Translations under genes and position numbers: made by a program
Part shown: one piece after another, positions 1 to 9,436 of the stretch
How positions within the stretch are numbered: position 1 is the first letter of the stretch
Layout: each line of letters opens with the position of its first letter
Source of the DNA: Micromonospora musae
GTDB taxonomy: Bacteria > Actinomycetota > Actinomycetes > Mycobacteriales > Micromonosporaceae
Length of the DNA stretch: 64,000 nucleotides
NCBI RefSeq assembly: GCF_003626635.1
Contig: NZ_RAZT01000009.1
Span: 62,001-126,000 of the forward strand
Reading direction: 5' to 3'
The notes under the pieces: model-generated
What the model saw: only the letters and a program-made list of their open reading frames with translations
Databases searched by the model: none
What the model was told of the DNA's origin: nothing

Positions 1-3000
1 AGAAGACGCTCTGGACCGGTGGACCGGGTTCGGCCGCCGGCTACAACTTCGGCAACTGGACCTCGCCGCGCCCCGGCGCCATCGAGGAGGTGCAGCGGCT
101 GATCAACGAACGCGGCCGACTCAGCCCGGAGGAGGTGGCGAGCCGGCTCGGCCAGCCGAAGAGCGGGTTCGGCTCGTACAACACCTTCGGTGACCTGTCG
201 CTGCGGCTCACCGAGGACCCCGGACCGGTCCAGGAGTACCGCCGGGAGTTGAACATCGGCCGCGCCGTCGCGAAGGTCTCCTACCTCGACGACGGGGTGC
301 GCTACACCCGGGAGTACTTCGCCAGCTACCCGGACCGGGTCCTCGTCGTGCGGATCAGCGCCGACCAGCCGGGCCGGATCGGCTTCACCGCCGGCGTCAC
401 CGCGCCGAACAACCGGTCCCGGGCGGTCACCGCGAGCGGCGGCCGCATCACCTTCGCCGGCGCGCTCAACGACAACAAGCTGCGGTTCGAGTCGCAGATC
501 CAGGTGACCGCGCAGGGCGGCGCGGTGACCGACGGCGCCGACGGCACCGTCACCGTGCGCGAGGCGGACGAGGCGACGCTGATCCTGGCCGCCGGCACCG
601 ACTACGCCCCGACCTACCCCCGCTACCGGGGCGCCGACCCGCACCCGGCGGTCACCGCCACCGTGGACGCGGCGACGCGCAAGACGTACGCCGAGCTGCT
701 CGCCGCGCACACCGCCGACCATCGCGCCCTCTTCGACCGGGCCCGGCTCGACATCGGCCAGGCGATGCCCGATGTGCCGACCGACGAGCTGCTGCGCGGC
801 TACACCGGCGGCCCGTCCCCGGCCGACCGGGCCCTGGAGGCGCTCTTCTTCCAGTACGGCCGCTACCTGCTGATCGCGTCGTCGCGGGCCGGTTCGCTGC
901 CGGCGAACCTGCAGGGCGTCTGGAACAACTCCACCAGCCCACCCTGGGACGCCGACTACCACGTCAACATCAACCTCCAGATGAACTACTGGCCGGCCGA
1001 GCTCACCAACCTCTCCGAGACCACCGCGCCGCTCTTCGACTACGTCGACTTGATGGTGCCGCCGGGGCAGGTGACCGCCCGGGAGATCTACGGAAACCGG
1101 GGCTGGGTGGTGAACAACGAGACCAACATCTACGGGTTCACCGGGCTGCACAACTGGGCCTCCTCGTTCTGGTTCCCGGAGGCCGGGGCGTGGCTCGCCC
1201 AGCACTACTGGCAGCACTACCAGTTCACCCGGGACCAGCGGTTCCTGAGAGAGCGCGCGTACCCGGTCATGAAGCAGCTCGCGCAGTTCTGGCTCGACGA
1301 ACTCGTCGTCGACCCGCGCGACGGCAAGCTCGTCGTCTCCCCGAGCTACTCCCCGGAGCAGGGCGACTTCACCGCGGGCGCCTCGATGTCCCAGCAGATC
1401 GTCTGGGACCTCTTCACCAACACCGTCGAGGCCGCCGGGATCATCGGCGGCGACAACGCGTTCCGCAAGGAGCTACGGGCCGCGCTCGCCGACCTCGACC
1501 CGGGGATCCGGGTCGGCTCGTGGGGCCAGCTGCAGGAGTGGAAGGAGGACCTGGACGACCCGCGGAACGAGCACCGGCACGTCTCCCACCTGTTCGCCCT
1601 CCACCCCGGCGCCCAGATCACCGCGCTGGACGACCCGGAGCTGGCCGAGGCGGCCCGGGTCTCGCTCACCGCGCGAGGCGACGGCGGCACCGGCTGGAGC
1701 AAGGCGTGGAAGATCAATTTCTGGGCCCGCCTCCTCGACGGCGACCACGCGCACAAGATGCTCACCGAACAGCTGCGACAGAGCACCCTGCCCAACCTCT
1801 GGGACACCCACCCGCCGTTCCAGATCGACGGCAACTTCGGCGCCACCTCCGGCGTCGCGGAGATGCTGCTGCAGAGCCAGAGCGGTGAGGTCCAGGTCCT
1901 GCCGGCGCTGCCGAGCGCCTGGCCGAACGGCTCCGTGAGCGGGCTGCGTGCCCGCGGCGACCTCACCGTCGACACGACGTGGTCGGCCGGCGCGGCGACC
2001 GAGATCGCGGTCACCGCCGGACGCGCCGGGGAGGTGCGCCTGCGCAGCCCGCTCTTCGCCGGCCCGTTCCGGATGGTGGACGCCACGACCGGCAAGCGGG
2101 TCGACGTCGAGGCCCGCGGTGAGCGGCTCACCTTTCCGGCCAAGGCCGGACACCGCTACGTCGCCACCGCCGGCGTCGCCTTCACCGTCGACGCCCCGTC
2201 GACGCTCGAGGCCGACCGGTCGGGGACGGTCTCGGTGACGGTCGCCGCCGCGCAGAACCTCCCGCCGTCCCGCCTGACGCTGGCGCTGCCGGCCGGCTGG
2301 AGCGCGCGACCCGCCCGGTTCGAGGTGCCGCGCCTGCGCTCCGGCGACTCCCAGGTCTACCGGTTCACGGTCACGCCGACCCGGGAGGCCGCGCCGGGCC
2401 GTAACCGGATCGAGGCGCGACTGGTCACCGAGGACTGGCGGGCCTCCGGCTGGACGGCCATCGCGCTGCCCGTGCCGCCGCCCTGCGCCCGGCCGGCCCC
2501 GGACCAGCCGCTCGTCGCCTGGGATCCGGAGAGCGGCGACACCGTGCCCGACCGGTCACCGAACGGGCGCACGGCCACGGTGCAGACCGGTGCCGCGTAC
2601 GTCGCCGACGGGCCCACCGGCACGGCGCTGGCCCTCGACGGCGCCCGCTACCTCCGGACCGCCCCCACCACGCTGGGCTACCTGGAGACCGCCACCTTCG
2701 CCGCAGAGGTCAAGGTGACCACGAGCGGCGGCTACCGGCGGCTCTTCGACTTCCAGCCCGGCGGCGACCCCGGCACCGACGGCGTGCTGATCGACCTCAC
2801 CCCCGACAACCGGGTGCGGTTCATCGGCTCCGGCACCGGCGTGACCAGCAACGCCGTGCTGCCCGTCGGCCGGTACGTCGACCTGGTGGTCACCATGGAC
2901 GACGCCGGCACCGTCACCGTCTACCTCGACGGCCGCGCGGCCGGAACAGTCAAGGTCCCGGACGGCGGCATCGTCGGCTGCGTCACCCGGGAGCTGCGGT

Positions 3001-3119
3001 TCGCCGCCGACCAGGACGGCGGGCAGCGCCTCACCGGCGAGATCGACCGGGTGGCCATCCTGCCCGAGGCGCTTCCGGCCGACCAGATCACCACCTGGCA
3101 GAGCCGTGCCTTCGGCTGA
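1..3119 (+). CDS. GH95-family alpha-L-fucosidase-like glycoside hydrolase, 5'-truncated by window edge
   Basis: Hydrolyses terminal alpha-L-fucose or related L-galactose from oligosaccharides, probably extracellularly. The frame is open from the first bases (KTLWTGGPGS and YNFGNW lie before the first internal GTG at 90), so the N-terminus and any signal peptide are outside the window. Residues counted from that GTG: catalytic (alpha/alpha)6 core to about 620, with NINLQMNYWPAE (the Asn pair used in GH95), YSPEQG (candidate acid Glu) and QIDGNFGAT (candidate Asp). A beta-rich NEW3-like segment follows at about 700-790 and a LamG/concanavalin-like domain at about 830-1005. The LamG tail suggests carbohydrate attachment. 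Family is clear from the motifs; exact sugar specificity is not. Confidence 0.88.
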   Translation, partial: KTLWTGGPGSAAGYNFGNWTSPRPGAIEEVQRLINERGRLSPEEVASRLGQPKSGFGSYNTFGDLSLRLTEDPGPVQEYRRELNIGRAVAKVSYLDDGVRYTREYFASYPDRVLVVRISADQPGRIGFTAGVTAPNNRSRAVTASGGRITFAGALNDNKLRFESQIQVTAQGGAVTDGADGTVTVREADEATLILAAGTDYAPTYPRYRGADPHPAVTATVDAATRKTYAELLAAHTADHRALFDRARLDIGQAMPDVPTDELLRGYTGGPSPADRALEALFFQYGRYLLIASSRAGSLPANLQGVWNNSTSPPWDADYHVNINLQMNYWPAELTNLSETTAPLFDYVDLMVPPGQVTAREIYGNRGWVVNNETNIYGFTGLHNWASSFWFPEAGAWLAQHYWQHYQFTRDQRFLRERAYPVMKQLAQFWLDELVVDPRDGKLVVSPSYSPEQGDFTAGASMSQQIVWDLFTNTVEAAGIIGGDNAFRKELRAALADLDPGIRVGSWGQLQEWKEDLDDPRNEHRHVSHLFALHPGAQITALDDPELAEAARVSLTARGDGGTGWSKAWKINFWARLLDGDHAHKMLTEQLRQSTLPNLWDTHPPFQIDGNFGATSGVAEMLLQSQSGEVQVLPALPSAWPNGSVSGLRARGDLTVDTTWSAGAATEIAVTAGRAGEVRLRSPLFAGPFRMVDATTGKRVDVEARGERLTFPAKAGHRYVATAGVAFTVDAPSTLEADRSGTVSVTVAAAQNLPPSRLTLALPAGWSARPARFEVPRLRSGDSQVYRFTVTPTREAAPGRNRIEARLVTEDWRASGWTAIALPVPPPCARPAPDQPLVAWDPESGDTVPDRSPNGRTATVQTGAAYVADGPTGTALALDGARYLRTAPTTLGYLETATFAAEVKVTTSGGYRRLFDFQPGGDPGTDGVLIDLTPDNRVRFIGSGTGVTSNAVLPVGRYVDLVVTMDDAGTVTVYLDGRAAGTVKVPDGGIVGCVTRELRFAADQDGGQRLTGEIDRVAILPEALPADQITTWQSRAFG

Positions 3120-3251
3120 CACCGCCCGGATCGGGCTCGCCCACCGTCCCCGCCGGCGGCCCGCCCGGCCGTTGCGTGACGCCGGCCGAGCTGATCGAAT
3201 GACCGAGGCCGGTGCGGATCGGGCCGACCAGAACCCGAGAGGCGGGTGACG

Positions 3252-4016
3252 ATGCGGGTCGCGCTCTTCGTGACGTGCCTGGCGGACACGCTCTTCCCGG
3301 CCGCCGCCGAGGCGACCGTGCGGCTGCTGGAACGCCTCGGCCATCAGGTCGTCTTCCCGCCGGAGCAGACCTGCTGCGGGCAGATGCACGTCAACACCGG
3401 CTACTCGGCGCAGGCCCTGCCGCTGGTCCGCCGCCACGTACGCGCCTTCGAGCCGTACGACGTGGTGGTCGCCCCGTCGGGCTCCTGCGTCGGATCGGTA
3501 CGGCACCAGCACGCCTCGGTGGCCCGCAACGCCGGCGACGAGCGGCTGGCCTCGCGCGCCGAGGCGGTCTCGGAACGCACCTACGAGCTGTCGGAGTTCC
3601 TGGTGGACGCGCTCGGGGTGACCGACGTGGGCGCGTACTATCCGCACCGGGTCACGTACCACCCGACCTGCCACTCGCTGCGCCTGCTGCGGGTGGGGGA
3701 CCGGCCGCTGCGGCTGCTGCGGGAGGTCCGCGGCCTCGACCTCGTCGAGCTGCCACAGGCGGAGCAGTGCTGCGGCTTCGGCGGCACCTTCGCCGTGAAG
3801 AACGCCGACACCTCCACCGCGATGCTCGCGGACAAGCTGCGCCACGTCCAGTCCACCGGCGCCGACGTCTGCACGGCCGGCGACGCCTCCTGCCTGATGC
3901 ACATCGGCGGGGGACTGGCCCGGCTACGCACCGGCGTACGCACCGTGCACCTGGCGGAGATCCTCGCCGCGACCGAGCGCAGCGGCAGCATCGGCCGGAC
4001 GGCGGTGCGGGCATGA
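3252..4016 (+). CDS. lutA: L-lactate utilisation protein LutA ((Fe-S)-binding CCG-domain protein)
   Basis: Subunit of the LutABC iron-sulfur complex that oxidises L-lactate to pyruvate in the cytoplasm. The 254-residue protein carries two CCG-type cysteine motifs, EQTCCGQ near residue 40 and AEQCCGFGG near 175, as in the LutA/GlpC family, at normal family length. ATG 3252 is chosen because AGAGG sits about 9 nt upstream; an in-frame GTG at 3246 would be almost on top of it. It is first of three genes joined by 4-bp overlaps. No lactate permease or LldR-type regulator is adjacent, so regulation is not visible. Confidence 0.93.
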   Translation: MRVALFVTCLADTLFPAAAEATVRLLERLGHQVVFPPEQTCCGQMHVNTGYSAQALPLVRRHVRAFEPYDVVVAPSGSCVGSVRHQHASVARNAGDERLASRAEAVSERTYELSEFLVDALGVTDVGAYYPHRVTYHPTCHSLRLLRVGDRPLRLLREVRGLDLVELPQAEQCCGFGGTFAVKNADTSTAMLADKLRHVQSTGADVCTAGDASCLMHIGGGLARLRTGVRTVHLAEILAATERSGSIGRTAVRA

Positions 4017-5443
4017 GGCGTACCTTCCTCGGCATGCCGGCGACCGCGCCGCGCGGAGTCGGGCACCTGCGCGGCGAGGAGCCCTTTCCGGCCGCTGCCC
4101 GGCGCGGCCTCGCCGACCCCCAGCTGCGGCGCAACCTGGGCCACGCCACCACCACCATCCGCGCGAAGTCCGGCGCGGTCATCGGCGAACTGCCCGACTG
4201 GCAGGCCCTGCGCGAGGCCGGGGCGGCGATCAAGACGGACGTCCTGGCCCGCCTGCCGGAGCTGCTGGAACAGTTGGAGGTCGCGGTCACCGCGGCCGGC
4301 GGCATCGTGCACTGGGCGGCGGACGCGGTGGAGGCGAACCGGATCGTCACCGAACTGGTCGCCGCGACCGGCAGCGACCGGGTCATCAAGGTGAAGTCCA
4401 TGGCGACCCAGGAGATCGGCCTCAACGAGGCGCTCGAAGCGGCCGGGATCAGCGCCGTGGAGACCGACCTCGCCGAACTCATCGTGCAGCTCGGGGAGGA
4501 CCGGCCGAGCCACATCCTGGTGCCGGCCATCCACCGCAACCGGGCCGAGATCCGCGAGATCTTCCTGCAGGCCATGCCGGGCGTCGACCCGTCGCTCACC
4601 GACGATCCGCCCGCGCTCGCCGCCGCCGCCCGCCGCTTCCTGCGCGAGACGTTCCTGACCACGCGGGTCGCCGTCTCCGGCGCCAACTTCGCCGTGGCGG
4701 AGACCGGCACCCTCGCCGTCGTGGAGTCCGAGGGCAACGGGCGGATGTGCCTCACCCTGCCCGAGACGCTGATCACCGTGATGGGCGTCGAGAAGGTGGT
4801 GCCGACCTGGCGGGACCTGGAGGTCTTCCTGCAGCTGCTGCCCCGCTCGTCCACCGGGGAGCGGATGAACCCGTACACCTCGATGTGGAGCGGTGTCACC
4901 CCCGGCGACGGGCCGCAGGCGTTCCACCTGGTGCTGCTCGACAACGGCCGCAGCGCCGTACTGGCCGACGAGGTGGGCCGGCAGGCGCTGCGCTGCATCC
5001 GCTGCTCCGCGTGCCTCAACGTCTGCCCGGTCTACGAGCGTGCCGGCGGGCACGCGTACGGGTCGGTCTATCCGGGGCCGATCGGCGCGGTGCTCTCGCC
5101 ACAGCTCACCGGCGTCGAGGAGAACGCCTCGTTGCCGTACGCCTCGACGCTCTGCGGCGCCTGCTACGACGCCTGCCCCGTGAAGATCAACATTCCGGAG
5201 CTGCTGGTGCACCTGCGCGACCGGGCGCCACACCCGAAGGCCGAAGCCGCGGCGATGGCCGCGGCCGCGTACGTCATGGACCGGCCGGCGCTCTACGCGG
5301 CGGCGCAGCGGGCGGCGCGGCTCAGCCGGTTCGCCGGCCGCCGTGGTCGTGGGCTGCCCCCACCGCTCTCCGGCTGGACCATCGGCCGGGACCTGCCGCA
5401 ACCGCCGGAGCACACGTTCCGCGAGTGGTGGGCGCAGCGGTGA
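4013..5443 (+). CDS. lutB: L-lactate utilisation iron-sulfur protein LutB
   Basis: Central ferredoxin-like subunit of the LutABC lactate oxidation complex. The N-terminal LUD domain contains VAETGTLAVVESEGNGRMC. The C-terminal part has two 4Fe-4S motifs, CIRCSACLNVCPVYE and CGACYDACPVKIN. At 476 aa it matches the family. The start overlaps the lutA stop (ATGA), implying translational coupling. The last ~50 residues contain GWTIGRDLPQPPEHTFREWW, a tail commonly seen in actinobacterial LutB. Confidence 0.94.
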   Translation: MRRTFLGMPATAPRGVGHLRGEEPFPAAARRGLADPQLRRNLGHATTTIRAKSGAVIGELPDWQALREAGAAIKTDVLARLPELLEQLEVAVTAAGGIVHWAADAVEANRIVTELVAATGSDRVIKVKSMATQEIGLNEALEAAGISAVETDLAELIVQLGEDRPSHILVPAIHRNRAEIREIFLQAMPGVDPSLTDDPPALAAAARRFLRETFLTTRVAVSGANFAVAETGTLAVVESEGNGRMCLTLPETLITVMGVEKVVPTWRDLEVFLQLLPRSSTGERMNPYTSMWSGVTPGDGPQAFHLVLLDNGRSAVLADEVGRQALRCIRCSACLNVCPVYERAGGHAYGSVYPGPIGAVLSPQLTGVEENASLPYASTLCGACYDACPVKINIPELLVHLRDRAPHPKAEAAAMAAAAYVMDRPALYAAAQRAARLSRFAGRRGRGLPPPLSGWTIGRDLPQPPEHTFREWWAQR

Positions 5444-6042
5444 GCGGCCGGGAGGAGGTCCTCGCCCGCCTGCGCGCCGCCCGCGGCGCCCCGCCGCGGG
5501 TACCGGCCGAGGCACCGCGCGACTACCGGCCGGCGGGCGGCGACGCCGACCTCGACCTGCTGGTGGACCGGCTCACCGACTACCGGGCGACCGTGCACCG
5601 CTGCGCCGAGCCCGAGGTGGCTGAAGTCGTCGACGCCGTCCTCGGTGGCCGGCGGGTCGTGGTCCCGCGGGGGCTGCCCGAACGGTGGCTGCCCGCGTCG
5701 GTCACGGCCGTGACCGACGACGACCTCAGCACCGCGGAGGTCGCCGCCGCCGACGGCGTGGTCACCGCGGCGGCCGTGGCGGTCGCCGAGACCGGCACGA
5801 TCGTCCTGGACGGCACCCCCGACCAGGGTCGGCGGGTCATCACCCTCCTGCCCGACGTGCACATCTGCGTGCTGCGGAGCGAGCAGGTGGTGGCGGGGGT
5901 GCCGGACGCGGTGGCCCGGCTCGACCCGCGACGCCCACTCACCTGGATCAGCGGGCCCTCCGCCACCAGCGACATCGAGTTGAACCGGGTCGAGGGCGTG
6001 CACGGCCCCCGGAACCTGCACGTGGTCCTCCTGACGTCCTGA
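5440..6042 (+). CDS. lutC: L-lactate utilisation protein LutC (LUD domain)
   Basis: Third subunit of the lactate oxidation complex, a stand-alone LUD domain of 200 aa. Diagnostic segments are AVAETGTIVLDGTPDQGRR mid-protein and SATSDIELNRVEGVHGPRNL near the C-terminus. The GTG start overlaps the lutB TGA (GTGA), so all three lut genes are probably translated from one message. It converges with the sigma-factor gene, with 42 bp between stops. Confidence 0.94.
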   Translation: MSGREEVLARLRAARGAPPRVPAEAPRDYRPAGGDADLDLLVDRLTDYRATVHRCAEPEVAEVVDAVLGGRRVVVPRGLPERWLPASVTAVTDDDLSTAEVAAADGVVTAAAVAVAETGTIVLDGTPDQGRRVITLLPDVHICVLRSEQVVAGVPDAVARLDPRRPLTWISGPSATSDIELNRVEGVHGPRNLHVVLLTS

Positions 6043-6084
6043 CGTCGGCACCCGCTGCTCACCGGGCACCGACGCCCCGCCCGA

Positions 6085-6966
6085 TCACCGCCGCGCCGGG
6101 TCGTCCGGCACGAGGTCGAGGGACGCGATGTGCTCCGGGTCGGCCACCGCCTCGATGCCGATGATCCGGTCGGTGACGATGAAGGCGAGCACGATGCGGG
6201 TCCGCCCACGGATCACCACGACCGCGCCCGGCGCGGCGTCCACGTACGCGGGGACCGCGCCCTCCGCCCGGCCGTTGAAGAAGGCGGCGACGGCGGCCGC
6301 GCCACGGGTCTCCGCTGTCGAACCCATGCCGACGGCCACCGGATCGGCCCGGAGTACGACGTGCGGATCCAGCAGGGTGACCAGGTCGTCGAAGCGACCT
6401 TCGCGGGACGCGGCGAGGAACGCCTCGACGACCTGTCGCTGGCGCGTCGGATCCGTCTCCCGTACCTCGCCGCTGAGCTGGACCCGCCGGCGGGCCCGGC
6501 TGGCGATCTGACGGAGGGCGGCGGGGCTGCGGTCGACGACGGCGGCGATCTCGTCGAAGGAGACCGCGAAGAGGTCGTGCAGCACGAAGACGAACCGCTC
6601 GGTGGGCGCGAGAGTGTCCAGGACCACCAGCAGCGCCCGGCCCACCGACTCGGTGAGCACGGCCTCCTGCTCCGGGTCGGCGGGCGCATCGACCGCCGGA
6701 TCGTCCGTCGCGTCGCCACCGTCCCACGGCTGCTCGGCGCGGGCGGCCCGGGAACGCAGCCGGTCGAGGCAGACCCGGCCGACCGCTGTGGTCAGCCAGC
6801 CGGGCAGGTTGTCGATCCCGTCGGTCTGCGCCCGGGTCAGCCGCAGCCAGGTGTCCTGGACGGCGTCCTCGGCCTCGACGCCGGAGCCGAGCATCCGGTG
6901 GGCCACCGCCCGCAGGTGCGGACGGTGCTCCTCGAACCGCCGGGCCAGCAGGTCGGCGTCGTGCAT
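6085..6966 (-). CDS. ECF RNA polymerase sigma factor with SnoaL-like C-terminal domain (SigJ-like)
   Basis: Sigma-70 family, ECF-type, 293 aa. Sigma region 2 is at about 1-75 (HRMLGSGVEAEDAVQDTWLR), region 4 at about 105-165 (TLAPTERFVFVLHDLF and DEIAAVVDRSPAALRQIASRARRR), and a SnoaL/NTF2-like extension at about 175-285. Such extensions replace a separate anti-sigma factor in ECF41/SigJ-type groups. The linker lacks the WLPEP motif I recall for canonical ECF41, so the exact group is uncertain. SD AAGGAG lies 9 nt before the ATG. The divergent neighbour at 7112 is the usual carboxymuconolactone decarboxylase-like partner and likely target. Confidence 0.9.
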   Translation of the reverse strand: MHDADLLARRFEEHRPHLRAVAHRMLGSGVEAEDAVQDTWLRLTRAQTDGIDNLPGWLTTAVGRVCLDRLRSRAARAEQPWDGGDATDDPAVDAPADPEQEAVLTESVGRALLVVLDTLAPTERFVFVLHDLFAVSFDEIAAVVDRSPAALRQIASRARRRVQLSGEVRETDPTRQRQVVEAFLAASREGRFDDLVTLLDPHVVLRADPVAVGMGSTAETRGAAAVAAFFNGRAEGAVPAYVDAAPGAVVVIRGRTRIVLAFIVTDRIIGIEAVADPEHIASLDLVPDDPARR

Positions 6967-7111
6967 GTCGGAACACTCCTTCGCCGAGGCGCCGGTGTGA
7001 CGGCAGCCACATCTGTCACGCGGTCGGGGTGGCGGTCGACATATCGGTGAACGGGCCGGGACGTCGTACCGCGACGGACGCCGGTCAGCCTAGAGGGAGG
7101 GACGGACAGAT

Positions 7112-7576
7112 ATGAGCCTCGAACCACGCATCGCGAACCCCGCGGGTCTGCTGCCGGACGCCGTGCAGGCCGTCAACCTGCTGTACAAGGCGGCCCACTC
7201 GGCCGGCGTGCCGCAGCGCACGCTGGAGCTGGTGCACCTACGGGCCAGTCAGATCAACGGGTGCAGCGCCTGTGTCGACTCGGGCGCCCGGGGGATGCGT
7301 AAGGCGGGCGAGACGGACGAGCGGCTCTTCGCGGTGGCCGTCTGGCGGGAGACGCCGTACTTCACGGAGGCCGAGCGGGCCGCGCTGGCGCTCGCCGAGG
7401 CCGCCACCCGCCTCGCCGACCGGCCGGACGCGGTGCCGGACGACATCTGGGCGGAGGCCGCCCGGCACTTCGGGGAGAAGGAGCTGGCGGCGATCGTGCT
7501 CTGGATCGCCACCACCAACTTCTTCAACCGGATCAACGCCACCACCCGCCAGCCCGCGCCGCAGCACTGGGGCTGA
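7112..7576 (+). CDS. Carboxymuconolactone decarboxylase / AhpD-like protein
   Basis: 154-aa, mostly helical CMD/AhpD-fold protein. The redox motif INGCSACVDSGAR has the CxxC pair, but the histidine usual in AhpD-like proteins (CVDMH) is replaced by Gly. Strong SD GAGGGAGGG precedes ATG 7112. It is divergent from the ECF sigma gene with about 145 bp between starts, a conserved arrangement in which the sigma factor drives the CMD gene. Likely role: thiol/peroxide or quinone-stress redox chemistry. Substrate unknown; a true decarboxylase activity is unlikely. Confidence 0.85.
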   Translation: MSLEPRIANPAGLLPDAVQAVNLLYKAAHSAGVPQRTLELVHLRASQINGCSACVDSGARGMRKAGETDERLFAVAVWRETPYFTEAERAALALAEAATRLADRPDAVPDDIWAEAARHFGEKELAAIVLWIATTNFFNRINATTRQPAPQHWG

Positions 7577-7689
7577 CCCGCGGCGGTGGACCGGGACGGG
7601 CGGCGGCTGCCGGTCGCCACCCGCCCCGGTCCACGACGGGTCGGCTGGTCCGACGGGCACACGGGGCTGTGGGTCGCCGCCCGGGACCC

Positions 7690-7695
7690 TATGCT
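7690..7695 (+). promoter_or_regulatory. -10 box TATGCT of leaderless GT87 transcript
   Basis: TATGCT fits TANNNT and ends 7 nt before GTG 7703, so transcription would begin at or one base before the start codon. No SD is seen in front of GTG 7703. Confidence 0.5.
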
Positions 7696-7702
7696 GACAA
7701 CC

Positions 7703-9292
7703 GTGCGGGATCGACGGCTGGCACTGCTCTGGTCGGCCTTCGCCGTCGTCGCGCTGGTCTCCGTCGCGCTCGTCCTGCGACGCGAGGACCGCCTCTCCGA
7801 CCTGCACATCTACTACGGCGCGCTGCTCGACCTGCGCGCGGGGCGTCCGCTCTACGGGTACGTCGCCGAGAACGGCGGCCCCTTCACCTACCCGCCGTTC
7901 GCGGCGCTCGTGCTCTGGCCGATCACGCTGCTCTCCGAGCCGGTGGTGCAGGTCGTCTGGCTGCTGGCGACCTGCGCGGCGGTCGTCGCCGTGGCGGTGC
8001 CGGTGGGCGCGGTGCTGGCGCGCGGACGCTCCGGGCGGCACGTGGCGGCGGCGGTCGTGGCGCTCGCGCTGATGCTCTCCGCCCCGGTGCAGAGCAACCT
8101 GCGCTTCGGTCAGGTCAGCATCTTCGTCGTGCTGCTGGCGCTGCTCGACGGTATGGAGGTCGTCCCACCGCGCCTGCGGGGTGTGCTCGTCGGGGTGGCG
8201 TCCGCCATCAAGCTCACCCCGCTGCTCTTCGTGCTCTACTTCCTCGCCGCCGGGCGCTACCGTGACGCGGCTCGCGCGGCGGCGACCTTCGTGGCCTGCG
8301 CCGGGCTCGCGGCCGTCGTCCTGCCGGGGGAGAGCTGGACCTACTGGGCCGGAACGGTGCTGCAGACCAGTCGGATCGGCAACCTCGCGTCGCTGGGCAA
8401 CCAGTCGCTGCACGGCATGCTGCTGCGGCTCGGCGTCGAACCGGTGTCCCTGCCGCTGCTCTGGGCAGGCCTGGTGGCGGCCATCTGCGCGGTGGCGCTG
8501 CTGCGCGCCCGGCAGTTGGCGGCGCAGGGGCTGCCGGGGCACGCCGCGGTGCTCGTCGGTTGCGCCACCGTGGCCGCGTCGCCGGTCTCCTGGACGCATC
8601 ACCAGGTCTGGCCGGTGCTCGCCGCGATGCTGCTCATCGGCGCGTCGGGGGTGGCCCGGAGGGCGGCCGGCGTGGCGCTGCTGACCGCGATGGTGGTGTC
8701 GCTGGGCGCCGCGTTGAGCGCCGTCTCCATGCGACCTGGTGTGCAGTTCCTGTTCGAGAACGCCCGCGCGCTCGGCGTGGTGGCGCTCTGCCTGACGGGT
8801 TTCGGCGGGGTCGCGGTGGTGGCGGCCCGTTCGAGACGCCCCCGGGCCGCCGGTCGCGCCTGGCTCCGCACCGGGGTCGCGGCCGCGACGGCCGTCGCGT
8901 TCTTCGCCGTGCAGCCGCTGCCGGCGGGCGCCGACCCGACCTTCAAGGCGTACGCACTGGACGACGTGGTGAACCCGCGTTACTTCTTCGTCTGCCGCGG
9001 ACCGGTCGCCTGCGCGTCGTACGACACCGGCGGGCCGGTCACCTTCGGCACCCGCACTGAGAAGACGAAGGTACGGGTGAACGGAGTGGTGTCGACGGAG
9101 GTGGCGCGGCTGGAGTACCACTCGGCCCCGGGCGGCGCACCCCGCGTCATTCCGCTGCTGTCGCCCTATCCGGGGCCCCGGGTCTTCTCGTTCCGGTCCG
9201 CGACGATGACGCACGGCCGCCTCGTCGCCTACGGTGCCGACGGCCGACCGATCGCCACCTTCGACGACGAGCTAGCCGCCGCGTTTGGGTGA
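7703..9292 (+). CDS. GT87/DUF2029-type polyprenyl-phosphate-dependent membrane mannosyltransferase with extra C-terminal domain
   Basis: Multi-pass membrane glycosyltransferase, 529 aa. DLHIYYGA near the first extracytoplasmic loop and PFTYPPFAALVLWP resemble PimE/GT87 enzymes, which transfer mannose from polyprenyl-P-mannose outside the membrane. About ten hydrophobic segments occupy residues ~8-395. A soluble tail of about 120 residues follows the last helix (ending VQPLPAGADPTF) and has two close Cys (CRGPVAC). GTG 7703 is chosen because TATGCT (7690-7695) ends 7 nt before it, the leaderless geometry seen elsewhere here; ATG 7691 in the same frame is an alternative. Donor and acceptor are inferred from family only. 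Confidence 0.78.
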   Translation: MRDRRLALLWSAFAVVALVSVALVLRREDRLSDLHIYYGALLDLRAGRPLYGYVAENGGPFTYPPFAALVLWPITLLSEPVVQVVWLLATCAAVVAVAVPVGAVLARGRSGRHVAAAVVALALMLSAPVQSNLRFGQVSIFVVLLALLDGMEVVPPRLRGVLVGVASAIKLTPLLFVLYFLAAGRYRDAARAAATFVACAGLAAVVLPGESWTYWAGTVLQTSRIGNLASLGNQSLHGMLLRLGVEPVSLPLLWAGLVAAICAVALLRARQLAAQGLPGHAAVLVGCATVAASPVSWTHHQVWPVLAAMLLIGASGVARRAAGVALLTAMVVSLGAALSAVSMRPGVQFLFENARALGVVALCLTGFGGVAVVAARSRRPRAAGRAWLRTGVAAATAVAFFAVQPLPAGADPTFKAYALDDVVNPRYFFVCRGPVACASYDTGGPVTFGTRTEKTKVRVNGVVSTEVARLEYHSAPGGAPRVIPLLSPYPGPRVFSFRSATMTHGRLVAYGADGRPIATFDDELAAAFG

Positions 9293-9436
9293 AGTCGCTG
9301 CCCTTCCGGGTTCCACGACAGCGGCTCCGGCAGCGAGCACAGCACCAGGACGACGGAGAGGTTCGGCCGGTAGCCGGTCAGTCCGCGTAGCGCCAACCTC
9401 CGGGTGACGCGCCCGCCGCCGTTCGTCGACTGCCGG

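Noticed and set aside
3638..5515. 625-codon antisense frame over lutA and lutB
   Set aside because: No motif, opposite to well-supported lut genes; a GC-frame shadow.
6043..6084. GTCGGCACCCG/CGGGCACCGAC inverted repeat between lutC and the sigma gene as a terminator
   Set aside because: Two mismatches in eleven pairs; too weak to list as a feature.
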